A stretch of 64,000 bases of DNA from Kineosporia aurantiaca JCM 3230 (GTDB taxonomy: Bacteria; Actinomycetota; Actinomycetes; Actinomycetales; Kineosporiaceae), in NCBI GenBank assembly GCA_000719025.1, contig JODP01000001.1:434001-498000 (forward strand). Direction: 5' to 3'. This document shows, piece after piece, positions 49,474 through 57,791 of this stretch (position 1 is its first letter; each line of letters opens with the position of its first letter). Under the pieces are notes generated by a model. That model worked only from the letters and a program-made list of their open reading frames with translations. It was not told the origin of the DNA and made no database searches. A program made the translations under genes and the position numbers.

Positions 49474-51192
49474 TTGGACCTCTCCCGCGCGCGGTATGCG
49501 CAGCTCTACGGCCCGACCGTCGGCGACAAGGTCCGCCTGGCGGACACCGATCTGGTCATCTCGCCCACCGAGGACCTCTGCGGCGGACCCGGCCGGGCCG
49601 GCGAGGAAGCGGTGTTCGGCGGGGGCAAGGTGCTGCGCGAGTCGATGGGCCAGGGCCGCGCCAGCCGCGCCCAGGGCACGCCGGACCTGGTGATTACGGG
49701 CGCGCTGATCCTCGACCACTGGGGTGTGATCAAGGCCGATGTCGGAATTAGGGACGGCCGCATCGTCGCCTTGGGTAAGGCGGGGAACCCGGAGACGATG
49801 GACGGCGTGCACCCCGACCTGGTGGTCGGGCCGAACACCGAGATCCTGGCCGGCAACGGCAAGATCCTGACCGCCGGTGGCATCGACTGCCACGTGCACT
49901 TCATCTGCCCGCAGATCGTGCCCGAGGCCCTGGGCAACGGCATCACCACGCTGATCGGCGGCGGCACCGGCCCGGCCGAAGGCACCAAGGCCACCACCGT
50001 CACGCCCGGCTCCTGGTACCTGGCCCGGATGCTCGAGGCGATGGACGGCCTGCCGGTCAACGTCGCGCTGCTGGGTAAGGGCAACACCGTCTCGCACGAG
50101 GCGATGTGGGAACAGCTGCGGGCCGGCGCCTCTGGGTTCAAGCTGCACGAGGACTGGGGCACGACCCCGGCCGCCATCGACGCCTGTCTTACGGTCTGCG
50201 ACGCCTCCGGGGTACAGGCGAGCATCCACACCGACACGCTGAACGAGGCCGGGTACGTAGAGAGCACGCTGGCCGCGATCAACGGCCGGGCGATCCACAG
50301 CTACCACACCGAGGGTGCCGGTGGCGGGCACGCGCCGGACATCATCACCGTGGCCGGCTACGGGCACATTCTTCCGAGCTCGACCAACCCGACCCGTCCG
50401 CACACCGTCAACACGCTGTCCGAACACCTGGACATGCTGATGGTCTGCCACCACCTGTCGCCGTCGATCCCGGAGGACCTGGCCTTCGCCGAGTCCCGGA
50501 TCCGGCCGTCCACCATCGCCGCCGAGGACCTGCTGCACGACCTCGGCGCGATCTCGATGATCGGCTCGGACGCCCAGGCGATGGGCCGGATCGGCGAGGT
50601 CGTGCTGCGCACCTGGCAGACCGCGCACGTGATGAAGGCCCGGCGGGGTCTGCTCGAGGGCGACGTGGACAACGACAACCTGCGGGCCCGGCGCTACGTC
50701 GCCAAGTACACGATCTGCCCGGCCGTGGCGCACGGCATGGAGCAGGAGATCGGCTCGATCGAGAAGGGCAAGCTGGCCGACCTGGTGCTCTGGGACCCGG
50801 CTTTCTTCGGGGTCCGGCCGCACGTGGTGGTCAAGGGCGGAATGATCGCCTGGGCGCAGATGGGCGACGCGAACGCCTCGATCCCGACCCCGCAGCCGAT
50901 CCTGCCTCGGCCGATGTTCGGCGCGGCCCCGCCGGTCGCCTCGGCCACCAGCGTCCATTTCGTCGCCCCCCAGGCGATCGAGGACGGACTGGCCGGGCGG
51001 CTGAACGTGAACCGGCGCCTGGTCGCGGTCGAGAACGTCCGGCAGCGCGGCAAGGCAGACATGCCGGAGAACACCGCGACGCCCGACATCAAGGTCGACC
51101 CGGACACCTTCACCGTGCGGATCGACGGTCAGGTCTGGGAGGAGCAGCCGGCCACCAGCCTGCCGATGGCCCAGCGGTACTTCATGTTCTGA
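49474..51192 (+). CDS. ureC: Urease subunit alpha (catalytic)
   Basis: UreC (572 residues) carries the dinuclear nickel site. Visible are the first nickel ligands in GGIDCHVHF (near residue 140), the carbamylated Lys in SGFKLHEDWG (near 222), ASIHTDTLNE, and the active-site flap LMVCHHLSPSIPEDLAF (near 325). All ligands look intact, so the enzyme should be active once matured by UreF, UreG and UreD, encoded 3 kb downstream. It starts at TTG 49474, after AGGAAGG at 7 bases. No ureE was found between the structural and accessory genes. Confidence 0.97.
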   Translation: MDLSRARYAQLYGPTVGDKVRLADTDLVISPTEDLCGGPGRAGEEAVFGGGKVLRESMGQGRASRAQGTPDLVITGALILDHWGVIKADVGIRDGRIVALGKAGNPETMDGVHPDLVVGPNTEILAGNGKILTAGGIDCHVHFICPQIVPEALGNGITTLIGGGTGPAEGTKATTVTPGSWYLARMLEAMDGLPVNVALLGKGNTVSHEAMWEQLRAGASGFKLHEDWGTTPAAIDACLTVCDASGVQASIHTDTLNEAGYVESTLAAINGRAIHSYHTEGAGGGHAPDIITVAGYGHILPSSTNPTRPHTVNTLSEHLDMLMVCHHLSPSIPEDLAFAESRIRPSTIAAEDLLHDLGAISMIGSDAQAMGRIGEVVLRTWQTAHVMKARRGLLEGDVDNDNLRARRYVAKYTICPAVAHGMEQEIGSIEKGKLADLVLWDPAFFGVRPHVVVKGGMIAWAQMGDANASIPTPQPILPRPMFGAAPPVASATSVHFVAPQAIEDGLAGRLNVNRRLVAVENVRQRGKADMPENTATPDIKVDPDTFTVRIDGQVWEEQPATSLPMAQRYFMF

Positions 51193-51211
51193 GCCGATCG
51201 GCGCCAGAAAG

Positions 51212-51230
51212 TTAGGTTACCCTTACCTAC
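51212..51230. promoter_or_regulatory. DtxR/IdeR-type iron box
   Basis: TTAGGTTACCCTTACCTAC matches the IdeR/DtxR consensus TTAGGTTAGGCTAACCTAA at 14 of 19 positions, including both outer half-site cores TTAGG and CCTA. It lies 20 bases before the binding-protein start and just past ureC, so the downstream gene should be repressed when iron is plentiful. Confidence 0.8.
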
Positions 51231-51250
51231 ATTCTGGTACGTTCGGGATC

Positions 51251-52318
51251 ATGACCCCGAGACGTCGTCCCGAGTTCACCCGTCGCTCCGCGCTGCTGGC
51301 CGGCGCCTCGATCGCCGGTGGAACCCTGTTCGCCGCCTGCAGTTCGCCCGGAGCCGATGAGATGGTCCCGGGCGCCTCGCCGATCACCCGGGCGACCACC
51401 GCGGCCGTCTTCCCGGCCACGGTCGAGCACCGCTTCGGCGCGACCACCGTGAAGAAGCAGCCGGAGCGGGTCGTCATCGTCGGCCTGTCCGAGCAGGACA
51501 TCGTGCTCGGACTAGGCGTGAAGCCGATCGCGACCACCGAGTGGTACGGAGAGAAGCCGTACGCGGTCTGGCCGTGGGCGACCGAGGCTCTGGGCGACGC
51601 GAAGCCGACCGTGCTGAGCATCTCCGACGGATTCCAGTTCGAGAAGATCGCGGCCCTGCAGCCGGATCTGATCATCGGCACCAACTCGGGCATGAAAAAG
51701 TCTGACTACGAAAAGTTCTCGCAGCTCGCGCCCACTCTCCCCGGGGTCAAGGGCGGCACCGACTACTTCTCCCCGTGGGAAGACCAGACCCTGCTCGTAG
51801 CCCGGGCCCTGGGCCGAGAAGCGGACGGGCAGGACCTGATCCGCCGGGTGAAGGACCGCTTCACCCAAGCCGCCGCCCATCACCCGGAATTCGCCGGCAA
51901 GGTCGCCACCTTCAGCCAGAACGGCTTCTACGACGGGCTGATCTACGTCTACCCGGCGGGCCTGGGCACCGACTTCCTCTCGCTGCTCGGCTTCACGGTC
52001 AACCCGGACCTGGCCAAGCTGGCTAAACCGGGCGAGCAGGCGGCCATCTCGTCCGAACGGCTGGACGTGATCGACACCGACGTGCTGGTGATCGGCGCCG
52101 AGAAGGCCGCCGACATCGCGGCCCTGCAGAAGGTGCCGACCTTCGCCGCACTGGACGTGGTGAAGCAGGGGCGCACGGTTTACACCGACCCGATCCTGAC
52201 CGGCGCGATGTACTTCGTCACCCCGCTGAGCCTGCTGTACGTGGCGGACCACCTGACCATGGCCCTGGTCGACGCGGTCGCCGGCGACTCCCCGCAGGAA
52301 ATCGTCGGCGCCGCGTAA
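51251..52318 (+). CDS. Iron-siderophore-type ABC transporter substrate-binding lipoprotein
   Basis: The 355-residue protein begins with a Tat-like signal (RRRPEFTRRSALLAGA) and a lipobox ending in FAAC at about residue 30, so it is exported and lipid-anchored. The mature part is a FecB/FepB-type periplasmic-binding fold (EHRFGATTVKKQPERVVIVG, then IAALQPDLIIGTNSG and PTFAALDVVKQGRTVYTDP). Such proteins deliver ferric siderophores to a FecCD-type permease; no permease or ATPase gene is in this window. The iron box directly upstream supports an iron role. It interrupts the urease cluster between ureC and ureF. A nickel-chelate role is a less likely alternative. Confidence 0.88.
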   Translation: MTPRRRPEFTRRSALLAGASIAGGTLFAACSSPGADEMVPGASPITRATTAAVFPATVEHRFGATTVKKQPERVVIVGLSEQDIVLGLGVKPIATTEWYGEKPYAVWPWATEALGDAKPTVLSISDGFQFEKIAALQPDLIIGTNSGMKKSDYEKFSQLAPTLPGVKGGTDYFSPWEDQTLLVARALGREADGQDLIRRVKDRFTQAAAHHPEFAGKVATFSQNGFYDGLIYVYPAGLGTDFLSLLGFTVNPDLAKLAKPGEQAAISSERLDVIDTDVLVIGAEKAADIAALQKVPTFAALDVVKQGRTVYTDPILTGAMYFVTPLSLLYVADHLTMALVDAVAGDSPQEIVGAA

Positions 52319-52322
52319 AGCC

Positions 52323-52994
52323 CTACAGGTCCTTGAACTCGGTCTCGTCGGCGGCCTCCCGCGAGATCGACCCGGCGGTGGTGCTGGTCGAGGCGAACAC
52401 CGCCCGCCAGGTCCGCTTGCCGATCTTCACCCGGCTGACGAACACGCCCTTCTTGTTCGTGGTCAGGTTCTTCTCGGTGACCCAGCCGTTCTTGGTCTTT
52501 CGCTGGATCGCCACCCGGGCACCGGCCAGGGTGCTGCGGCCGCCCTCCTTGCCGAGGTTGAACCGCAGCACGGCCCCGCCGACGAAGCGGTAGGGATGCT
52601 TGTGGGTGACCAGCAGGGTGACCAGGCTGCCCCGGCGCAGCCGGAACGAGCTGGCGCAACTCTCGGTGCCGCGCTTCACGGTGGCCTGGTGCAGCCCGGC
52701 GTCAGAGTTCTGATAGGCCTTGGCCTGGAAGGTCTTCACCCGACGGCCCGGGGCGGCGTCGACCCCGAGGTCGGGGATCTTCACACCCCAGTCGGTCGCG
52801 TCCGGCACGCTGAACTTGAGCGAGATCGGCCGGCCCTTGAGCACGACCGAGCGGGGGGTGAATTGGCAGTCGGCGGCGGTGGCCAGTGCACCGCCTTCGG
52901 CGCCGGTGGGGACGGCCTGAGCGGTGGTTGCGGTCAGTGGGGTGAGGGATAGCCCGGCCACGAGCACCGAGACGCCCCCGAGTCTTCTGAGCAT
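52323..52994 (-). CDS. Secreted protein of unknown function
   Basis: The 223-residue protein starts at ATG 52994. It has a signal peptide (RRLGGVSVLVAGLSLTPLTA, cleavage near AQA-V). The mature part has two Cys residues about 60-70 positions apart and beta-rich regions; the C-terminal half (AGARVAIQRKTKNGWVTEKN, then TNKKGVFVSRVKIGKRTWRA) resembles extracellular transthyretin-like or SbsA-type Ig folds. No enzyme motif is visible. It converges on the iron-binding-protein gene with a 4-base gap and lies on the strand opposite to the urease genes. Confidence 0.7.
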   Translation of the reverse strand: MLRRLGGVSVLVAGLSLTPLTATTAQAVPTGAEGGALATAADCQFTPRSVVLKGRPISLKFSVPDATDWGVKIPDLGVDAAPGRRVKTFQAKAYQNSDAGLHQATVKRGTESCASSFRLRRGSLVTLLVTHKHPYRFVGGAVLRFNLGKEGGRSTLAGARVAIQRKTKNGWVTEKNLTTNKKGVFVSRVKIGKRTWRAVFASTSTTAGSISREAADETEFKDL

Positions 52995-53079
52995 GGCCGT
53001 GACAGTAGGTGCCGGTGGTGGCGACACGCCCGTCCGCGAAGATGCTCTCGGCCGAACGTCCGACGCCCCACCCGGCTCG

Positions 53080-54210
53080 TCAGTCCCTGGGGCGGGCGAT
53101 CAGCCGAGCGAGAAGCGGGGCACTGAAGAGCATCACGAAAAGCCGTGCGATCTGGACCATCAGGACGAAGGCGACGTCCGACCCGTTGCTCACCGCAGTG
53201 GCCAGGACGGCGTAAAGGCCACCCGGCGTGGTGGCCAGGTAACCGTCCAGCCGGCTGTGGCCGGTGGCCTCGGCCAGGATGACCCCGAAAACGGCACTGA
53301 CCACCACCATCCCGATGATCGTGACCAGGCCCAGCGGCAGCAGGCCGGCCACCGCCCGCAGACTCTCCCGGGTGAAGCGCAGGCCGACCTGCAGGCCGAT
53401 CAGGGCGAAACCAACGTTCTCGAGCCAATAGGGGACGTTGGCCCCGATCGCTCCGGTACCGGCCAGCACCGCGGCGACGGTCAGGGGAAAGAGCAGTGCA
53501 CCGGCGGGAAACGGGATCAACCGGGCCAGCGGAAGACCGATCAGGAGGGAGAGGGCGGCCATGGCGAGGCCGGTCCAGTGCGGCGACAAGTCGATGCCGA
53601 CCGAGCCCAGATAGAGCACCGGAGGCAGTCCGTTGTCAGCAGTCGGGTCGAAAACCTCTGAACCGTATACTTTCTGCGGAGGGTGGAACACCGCATGCAC
53701 CACCAGGGGCATGCCGAGCAGAATGATCAGCACCCGCAGATACTGAACGATCGCCACTACCCGATCGTCGGCCCCGAGGTCGCGAGCGATCGCCACAATG
53801 CCCGAAGCGCCACCGGCCACCATGGCGAAAACCCCGGTCGCGGCCGAGATCCCGGGTTTGAGCCGGAGCACGTACCCGGCCGCCACGCTCAGCAGCAAGG
53901 TCGCTGCGCAGGAGAGAAGCACCGGAAACCAGTCGTGCCGCAGCGAGCTGATCGCGCTCGGCTTCAGCGTCGCCCCGATCGCGGCCCCGAGCACGGCCTG
54001 GCCGAAGGTGAAGGCGAACGACGGGACCTTTGGCGCCCGCGGAACCAGCAGGGCGTAGGCGAGTCCGGCCGCCAGCGATCCGAACAGCACCGGCGAGGGC
54101 AGCCCGAGCAGGGCGAGCAGCAGCGAGAGAACGAGAACCAGAGGCACCAGGATTACCCAGGCCCAGAGGGTTCGGCCGGGTCGGTCCGGATTGTCGGGCA
54201 CGGCGGTCAC
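53080..54210 (-). CDS. AbrB-family membrane protein (putative transporter)
   Basis: The 376-residue protein has about 10-11 membrane segments in two similar halves. The AbrB (PF05145) signatures are LGLPSPVLFGSLAAGLAYAL and, near the C-terminus, YLATTPGGLYAVLATAVSNG followed by DVAFVLMVQIARLF. The first half has the related VFAMVAGGASGIVAIARDLG and VAIVQYLRVLI. The family is often mis-called ammonia monooxygenase or regulator; transport of an unknown compound is the reasonable reading. It starts at GTG 54210. It sits on the opposite strand inside the urease locus, which raises the idea of a link to urea or ammonia; that is speculative. Confidence 0.85.
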   Translation of the reverse strand: MTAVPDNPDRPGRTLWAWVILVPLVLVLSLLLALLGLPSPVLFGSLAAGLAYALLVPRAPKVPSFAFTFGQAVLGAAIGATLKPSAISSLRHDWFPVLLSCAATLLLSVAAGYVLRLKPGISAATGVFAMVAGGASGIVAIARDLGADDRVVAIVQYLRVLIILLGMPLVVHAVFHPPQKVYGSEVFDPTADNGLPPVLYLGSVGIDLSPHWTGLAMAALSLLIGLPLARLIPFPAGALLFPLTVAAVLAGTGAIGANVPYWLENVGFALIGLQVGLRFTRESLRAVAGLLPLGLVTIIGMVVVSAVFGVILAEATGHSRLDGYLATTPGGLYAVLATAVSNGSDVAFVLMVQIARLFVMLFSAPLLARLIARPRD

Positions 54211-54338
54211 CCTATGGCTCCTGGTCTTCCGGCAAACCCGCTGTCTCCCGGCAAGCCGGCGATGTGGGTGGCCGAGGAATCAGGGACAACCGCCGGGGCA
54301 GGACCCTCGTCGTAACACGAGCGACTTAGGCTGAGCCC

Positions 54339-55088
54339 GTGTTCGTCCCCGCCACCGCCGCCCTGCTCGCCCTGGCCGACCAGCGTCTGCCCAGCGGAGG
54401 CCACGTGCACTCGGGCGGGATCGAGCAGGCGATCACCGACGGACTGGTCTCCGAGGTGAACGGCCTGGAGCGTTTCCTGGAGCGCCGACTGCACACAACC
54501 GGCCTGGTCACCGCGGGTCTGGCCGCCGCCGCGGCGACGCTCAGCGCCGACCCGGAGGCCGCCGCGCAGCTGGCCCGGCTGGACGCCGAGGCGGACGCCC
54601 GCACCCCCTCCCCCGCCCAGCGCACCGCTTCCCGAGCTCAGGGCCGGGGCCTGCTGCGCACCGCGCGAGCCGCCTGGGCCGCTCCTTCGACCACGCTGAG
54701 CTGGAGCGATCTCGGCGCCCGGCCGCACCACCCGATCGTCCTGGGCTGCGCCTCGGCGGCCGGCGGGGTGTCGCCGGAGGGCGCGGCCCTGGCGGCGGCG
54801 TACCTTTCGGTCAGCGCACCCTCGACCGCGGCCCAGCGGTTGCTCGCGCTCGACCCGGTCTCGGTGGCCGCCGTGACGGTGCGCCTGGGACCGGCGATCG
54901 AGCAGATCGCCGAGGCCGCCCTGCTGGGTTGGAAACCCGACCCGGACCAGACGTCCGCGCCGACCGCCCAAGGGCTCACCGGCGTCATCAATTTCGATCT
55001 TGATCTTCTGCCCGACGATTCCGACCCCCTGCTGGATCTGCTGGCCGAGCGCCACGCCGCCCGAGAGGAGCGCCTCTTTGCGTCCTGA
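54339..55088 (+). CDS. ureF: Urease accessory protein UreF
   Basis: UreF (249 residues, GTG start) forms part of the UreD-F-G complex that activates apo-urease and regulates the UreG GTPase. The family start ALLALADQRLPSGGHVHSGG and the all-helical pattern fit, with HHPIVLGCASAAGGVSPEGA in the middle and AAQRLLALDPVSVAAVTVRL in the second half. Its 3' end overlaps the ureG start by 11 bases. Relatives are about 220-230 residues, so length is ordinary. It begins the second urease block, presumably from its own promoter in the 128-base gap upstream. Confidence 0.93.
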   Translation: MFVPATAALLALADQRLPSGGHVHSGGIEQAITDGLVSEVNGLERFLERRLHTTGLVTAGLAAAAATLSADPEAAAQLARLDAEADARTPSPAQRTASRAQGRGLLRTARAAWAAPSTTLSWSDLGARPHHPIVLGCASAAGGVSPEGAALAAAYLSVSAPSTAAQRLLALDPVSVAAVTVRLGPAIEQIAEAALLGWKPDPDQTSAPTAQGLTGVINFDLDLLPDDSDPLLDLLAERHAAREERLFAS

Positions 55089-55842
55089 ACTTTTCCTCAC
55101 CGATTCCGCCCACGGCGGTGCCCGGCTCGGCGTCCCCCGACCGGCCGCCCTGCCCCACGACCTGCCCGGCGAGGACCCGCACGAGCACCTGGCCGGACAC
55201 GACAGCCGGCTCTCCGGCGCCCATGGCCCGCTCCGCGTGGGCATCGGCGGGCCGGTCGGGTCCGGCAAGACCGCGCTGGTCGCCGCCCTGTGCCGGGTGC
55301 TCGGCGAGAAGCTGCAGCTGGGCGTCGTGACCAACGACATCTACACCACCGAGGACGCCGACTTCCTGCGCCGCAACGCCGTCCTGCCGGACGAGCGGAT
55401 CGTCGCGGTCCAGACCGGCTGTTGCCCGCACACCGCGATCCGGGACGACATCACCGCCAACCTGGACGCGATCGACGACCTGGTCGAGCGGCTCGAGCCG
55501 CTGGACCTGGTGCTGGTCGAGTCGGGCGGGGACAACCTGACCGCCTCGTTCAGCAAGGGCCTGGTCGACGTGCAGATCTTCGTGGTCGACGTGGCCGGCG
55601 GGGACAAGGTGCCGCGCAAGGGCGGGCCCGGGGTGACCACGGCCGATCTGCTGGTGATCAACAAGACCGACCTGGCCCCGATGGTCGGTGCCGACCTCGG
55701 CGTGATGTCCGGCGACGCGCACAAGGTCCGCGGCGAGATGCCGGTCGTGCTGCAGTCGCTGCGGGAGGACCCGCGGGCGTCCGACGTGGTCGAGTGGGTC
55801 ATGGCCCAGATGGAACGCACCGCTGGGCACGTGCACGCCTAA
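55078..55842 (+). CDS. ureG: Urease accessory GTPase UreG
   Basis: UreG (254 residues from TTG 55078) is the SIMIBI GTPase that delivers nickel to urease. The P-loop GIGGPVGSGKTALVAALC, the metal-site motif TGCCPHTAIRDD and VESGGDNLTASFSKGL are intact, and the G4-like VINKTDLAP is present. The N-terminal extension of about 45 residues before the core includes several His (HDLPGEDPHEHLAGHD), which may store nickel as His-rich UreG or UreE tails do, possibly compensating for the missing ureE. The start is set by AGAGGAG just ahead and by translational overlap with ureF. Confidence 0.95.
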   Translation: MRPELFLTDSAHGGARLGVPRPAALPHDLPGEDPHEHLAGHDSRLSGAHGPLRVGIGGPVGSGKTALVAALCRVLGEKLQLGVVTNDIYTTEDADFLRRNAVLPDERIVAVQTGCCPHTAIRDDITANLDAIDDLVERLEPLDLVLVESGGDNLTASFSKGLVDVQIFVVDVAGGDKVPRKGGPGVTTADLLVINKTDLAPMVGADLGVMSGDAHKVRGEMPVVLQSLREDPRASDVVEWVMAQMERTAGHVHA

Positions 55843-56538
55843 ATGGACTCGACTCTTGAGATCGTCGCAATAAGCCGGGGCGGCCGGACCGTGGTCCAGT
55901 CGATCCGGTCGAGCGGGGTCGGGCACTTCGCCGCCCGGCAGACCGGGGCGGGGGTCGTCCATCTGGTCGGCACCGCCGCCGGTCCGCTCGGCGGCGACCA
56001 CGCCGTGATCGACGTACATGTGCAGGCCGGCGCCCAGCTGAGCGTGCGCAGTGCCGGTGCGACGATCATCCAGCCCGGAAGGCTGCGTCCGGACTCGGTG
56101 ATCGAGCTGAACCTACGGGTGGAGGACGGCGCCGAGCTCGACCTGGCCACCGAGCCGACGGTGATCTGCCACGGGGCGCAGCATCAGAACCGGACCACGC
56201 TGGCTCTTTCCGGCAGTGGCCGGGCCCGGCTGGTGGAACAGGTTCTGCTCGGCCGGGCTTACGAGGGTCCGGGCGAATGGGCAGGACGCACGGTGGTCAC
56301 CCGAGACGGCCGGCCGGTGCTGCGGCACACCCTCCGCTCCGCGGTGATCTCCCGGGTGGTCTCCACCCTGGTCCACAGCGAAGGCTCCTGGCTTCCCGCG
56401 ACCAGCTCCGGCGCGGTGGCCATGCCCCTGGCCACCGGCGGTCTGCTGGTCACCGCGACCGGCACGGACCTGCTTCCGGTCCAGGCCGACCTGCTGGCCG
56501 CCGAGACCTTGGCGAAGCCCGCCTACCAGCCTCAGTAA
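55843..56538 (+). CDS. ureD: Urease accessory protein UreD
   Basis: UreD/UreH (231 residues) is the scaffold that binds UreF-UreG on apo-urease and channels nickel. The family pattern appears in LVGTAAGPLGGDHAVIDVHV (GGD motif), AQLSVRSAGATIIQPG and RLVEQVLLGRAYEGPGEWAG. The ATG directly follows the ureG TAA. It ends the accessory block and overlaps the convergent GH16-like gene by 7 bases. It is on the short side of the family, mainly at the N-terminus. Confidence 0.92.
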   Translation: MDSTLEIVAISRGGRTVVQSIRSSGVGHFAARQTGAGVVHLVGTAAGPLGGDHAVIDVHVQAGAQLSVRSAGATIIQPGRLRPDSVIELNLRVEDGAELDLATEPTVICHGAQHQNRTTLALSGSGRARLVEQVLLGRAYEGPGEWAGRTVVTRDGRPVLRHTLRSAVISRVVSTLVHSEGSWLPATSSGAVAMPLATGGLLVTATGTDLLPVQADLLAAETLAKPAYQPQ

Positions 56539-57617
56539 GGACGCGAGTAGGTGTCCGGCTGGCGCCGCTGGGCCTGCTCGCGTTGCTTCTGCTTCTTGTG
56601 CCGACGGTGGCTCGGGTAGCTGAGGATCACCAGCGCGGTCACCACCATCACGCTGCCGCCGATCAGCCAGGGCCAGATCCCCCCGGTCAGCTTGTTGCTG
56701 CTGGAGGCGGGGGTGTTGGTGTTCGAGGCCGCGGCCACGGCGGTTGCCGAGGGAGAGCTTGATGCTCCCGGAGAGGCACTGACGCTGGCGCTGGGAGTGG
56801 CCCCGGCCGCCGGGACACTCAGCGTGGTGCCCGGGGTGGGCTTGACCCCGGTGTACTTGTACATCTTCATCGAGGTGATCTCGAAGTACTTGGGCAGCTT
56901 GGTGGCCTTGGTCGGCGTCCCGGTCAGCGAGTCGCCGGTGGTGGTCGCCATGCTGATCCAGCGGGAGCCCTTGTAGGCCTTGTCCGACCAGAAGATCTCC
57001 TTGCCGTCCAGCTGGACCAGGAGATGGCTGGGCGCCCACTCGATCGTGTAGGTGTGCCAGGCCTTGGCGAAGTCCTGCTCGGAGAAGGCCTGCTCGGAGC
57101 CCTTGCCGTAGCCGTTGCTGACGTAGGCCGTGTCCTTGTCCGGCGCCAGCAGCTCGATGCTGGTCAGGCCGTTGGCGCTGTTGTCCTTGGCCGGCGACAG
57201 GGTGATGTAGCTGTTGATCCCGGCTCCGGTCGGGACCTTGGCCTTGATCTCGAACTTGCCGTAGGTCTGCGGCCAGTTCCAGCAGCCCATGCCCCCGGTG
57301 GTGTAAGGCTGCTTGTTGGTCTTCTTCTTCTCGACCTTCAGCTTGAGCTCACCGCCGCTCATCGTGGCGTTGTCGGCCGACCAGGCGCTGTCTCCGGCGG
57401 TGTAGGCCCCGGTGTACTTCACGCAGCCGTCGGGCAGGGTGGAGCCGTTGAAGTTGACCTCGCTCTTCAGCTCCCAGCTCGACTTCTTCTTGGCGGTCTC
57501 CGCCCCGGCGGCGGTCTTCGTGCCGGTGGCCGCGGAGGCACCGGCGATCGGGGCCCCGATCAGTACCCCGCTGATGATCAGCCCCGCTGCGGCCGCGAGG
57601 AGGTGCCTCGGCCTCAT
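56532..57617 (-). CDS. Membrane-anchored GH16-fold protein lacking the catalytic motif
   Basis: The 361-residue protein has a signal peptide (about 1-29), a GH16 (laminarinase/agarase-type) jelly-roll at about 48-255 and a Ser/Ala/Thr-rich linker. A C-terminal membrane helix (about 312-335) and a basic cytoplasmic tail follow. Fold landmarks are YGKFEIKAKVPTGAG and AWHTYTIEWAPSHLLVQLDG. Where active GH16 enzymes have ExDxxE, this one reads SIELLA (153-158). Nucleophile, Asp and acid/base thus become Ser, Glu and Ala, so hydrolysis is very unlikely. It probably binds a glycan at the cell surface. It starts at ATG 57617. It is convergent with ureD. Confidence 0.82.
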   Translation of the reverse strand: MRPRHLLAAAAGLIISGVLIGAPIAGASAATGTKTAAGAETAKKKSSWELKSEVNFNGSTLPDGCVKYTGAYTAGDSAWSADNATMSGGELKLKVEKKKTNKQPYTTGGMGCWNWPQTYGKFEIKAKVPTGAGINSYITLSPAKDNSANGLTSIELLAPDKDTAYVSNGYGKGSEQAFSEQDFAKAWHTYTIEWAPSHLLVQLDGKEIFWSDKAYKGSRWISMATTTGDSLTGTPTKATKLPKYFEITSMKMYKYTGVKPTPGTTLSVPAAGATPSASVSASPGASSSPSATAVAAASNTNTPASSSNKLTGGIWPWLIGGSVMVVTALVILSYPSHRRHKKQKQREQAQRRQPDTYSRPY

Positions 57618-57756
57618 GCCTGCCTCTCGTCAGATGGATCTGGCGTCGATGTACCTTACGCGCCATTCCTGAGCGATCGAGAACCGCCGGTCGGGTGACG
57701 CCCGGCCGGGTGACGCCCGGGCCCGCCCGGCCAGGTAAGCCACCCTCCTGCCGATG

Positions 57757-57782
57757 CCTCCTCGACGCAAGCATCGAGGAGG
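57757..57782 (+). promoter_or_regulatory. Hairpin covering the ribosome site of the FN3 gene
   Basis: CCTCCTCGA (57757-57765) is a perfect 9-base complement of TCGAGGAGG (57774-57782), with an 8-base loop. The right arm includes GGAGG, 9 bases before the GTG start at 57792. A competing GATGC/GCATC pairing (57753-57757 with 57771-57775) could form instead. Confidence 0.6.
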
Positions 57783-57791
57783 GGCTCTCCA

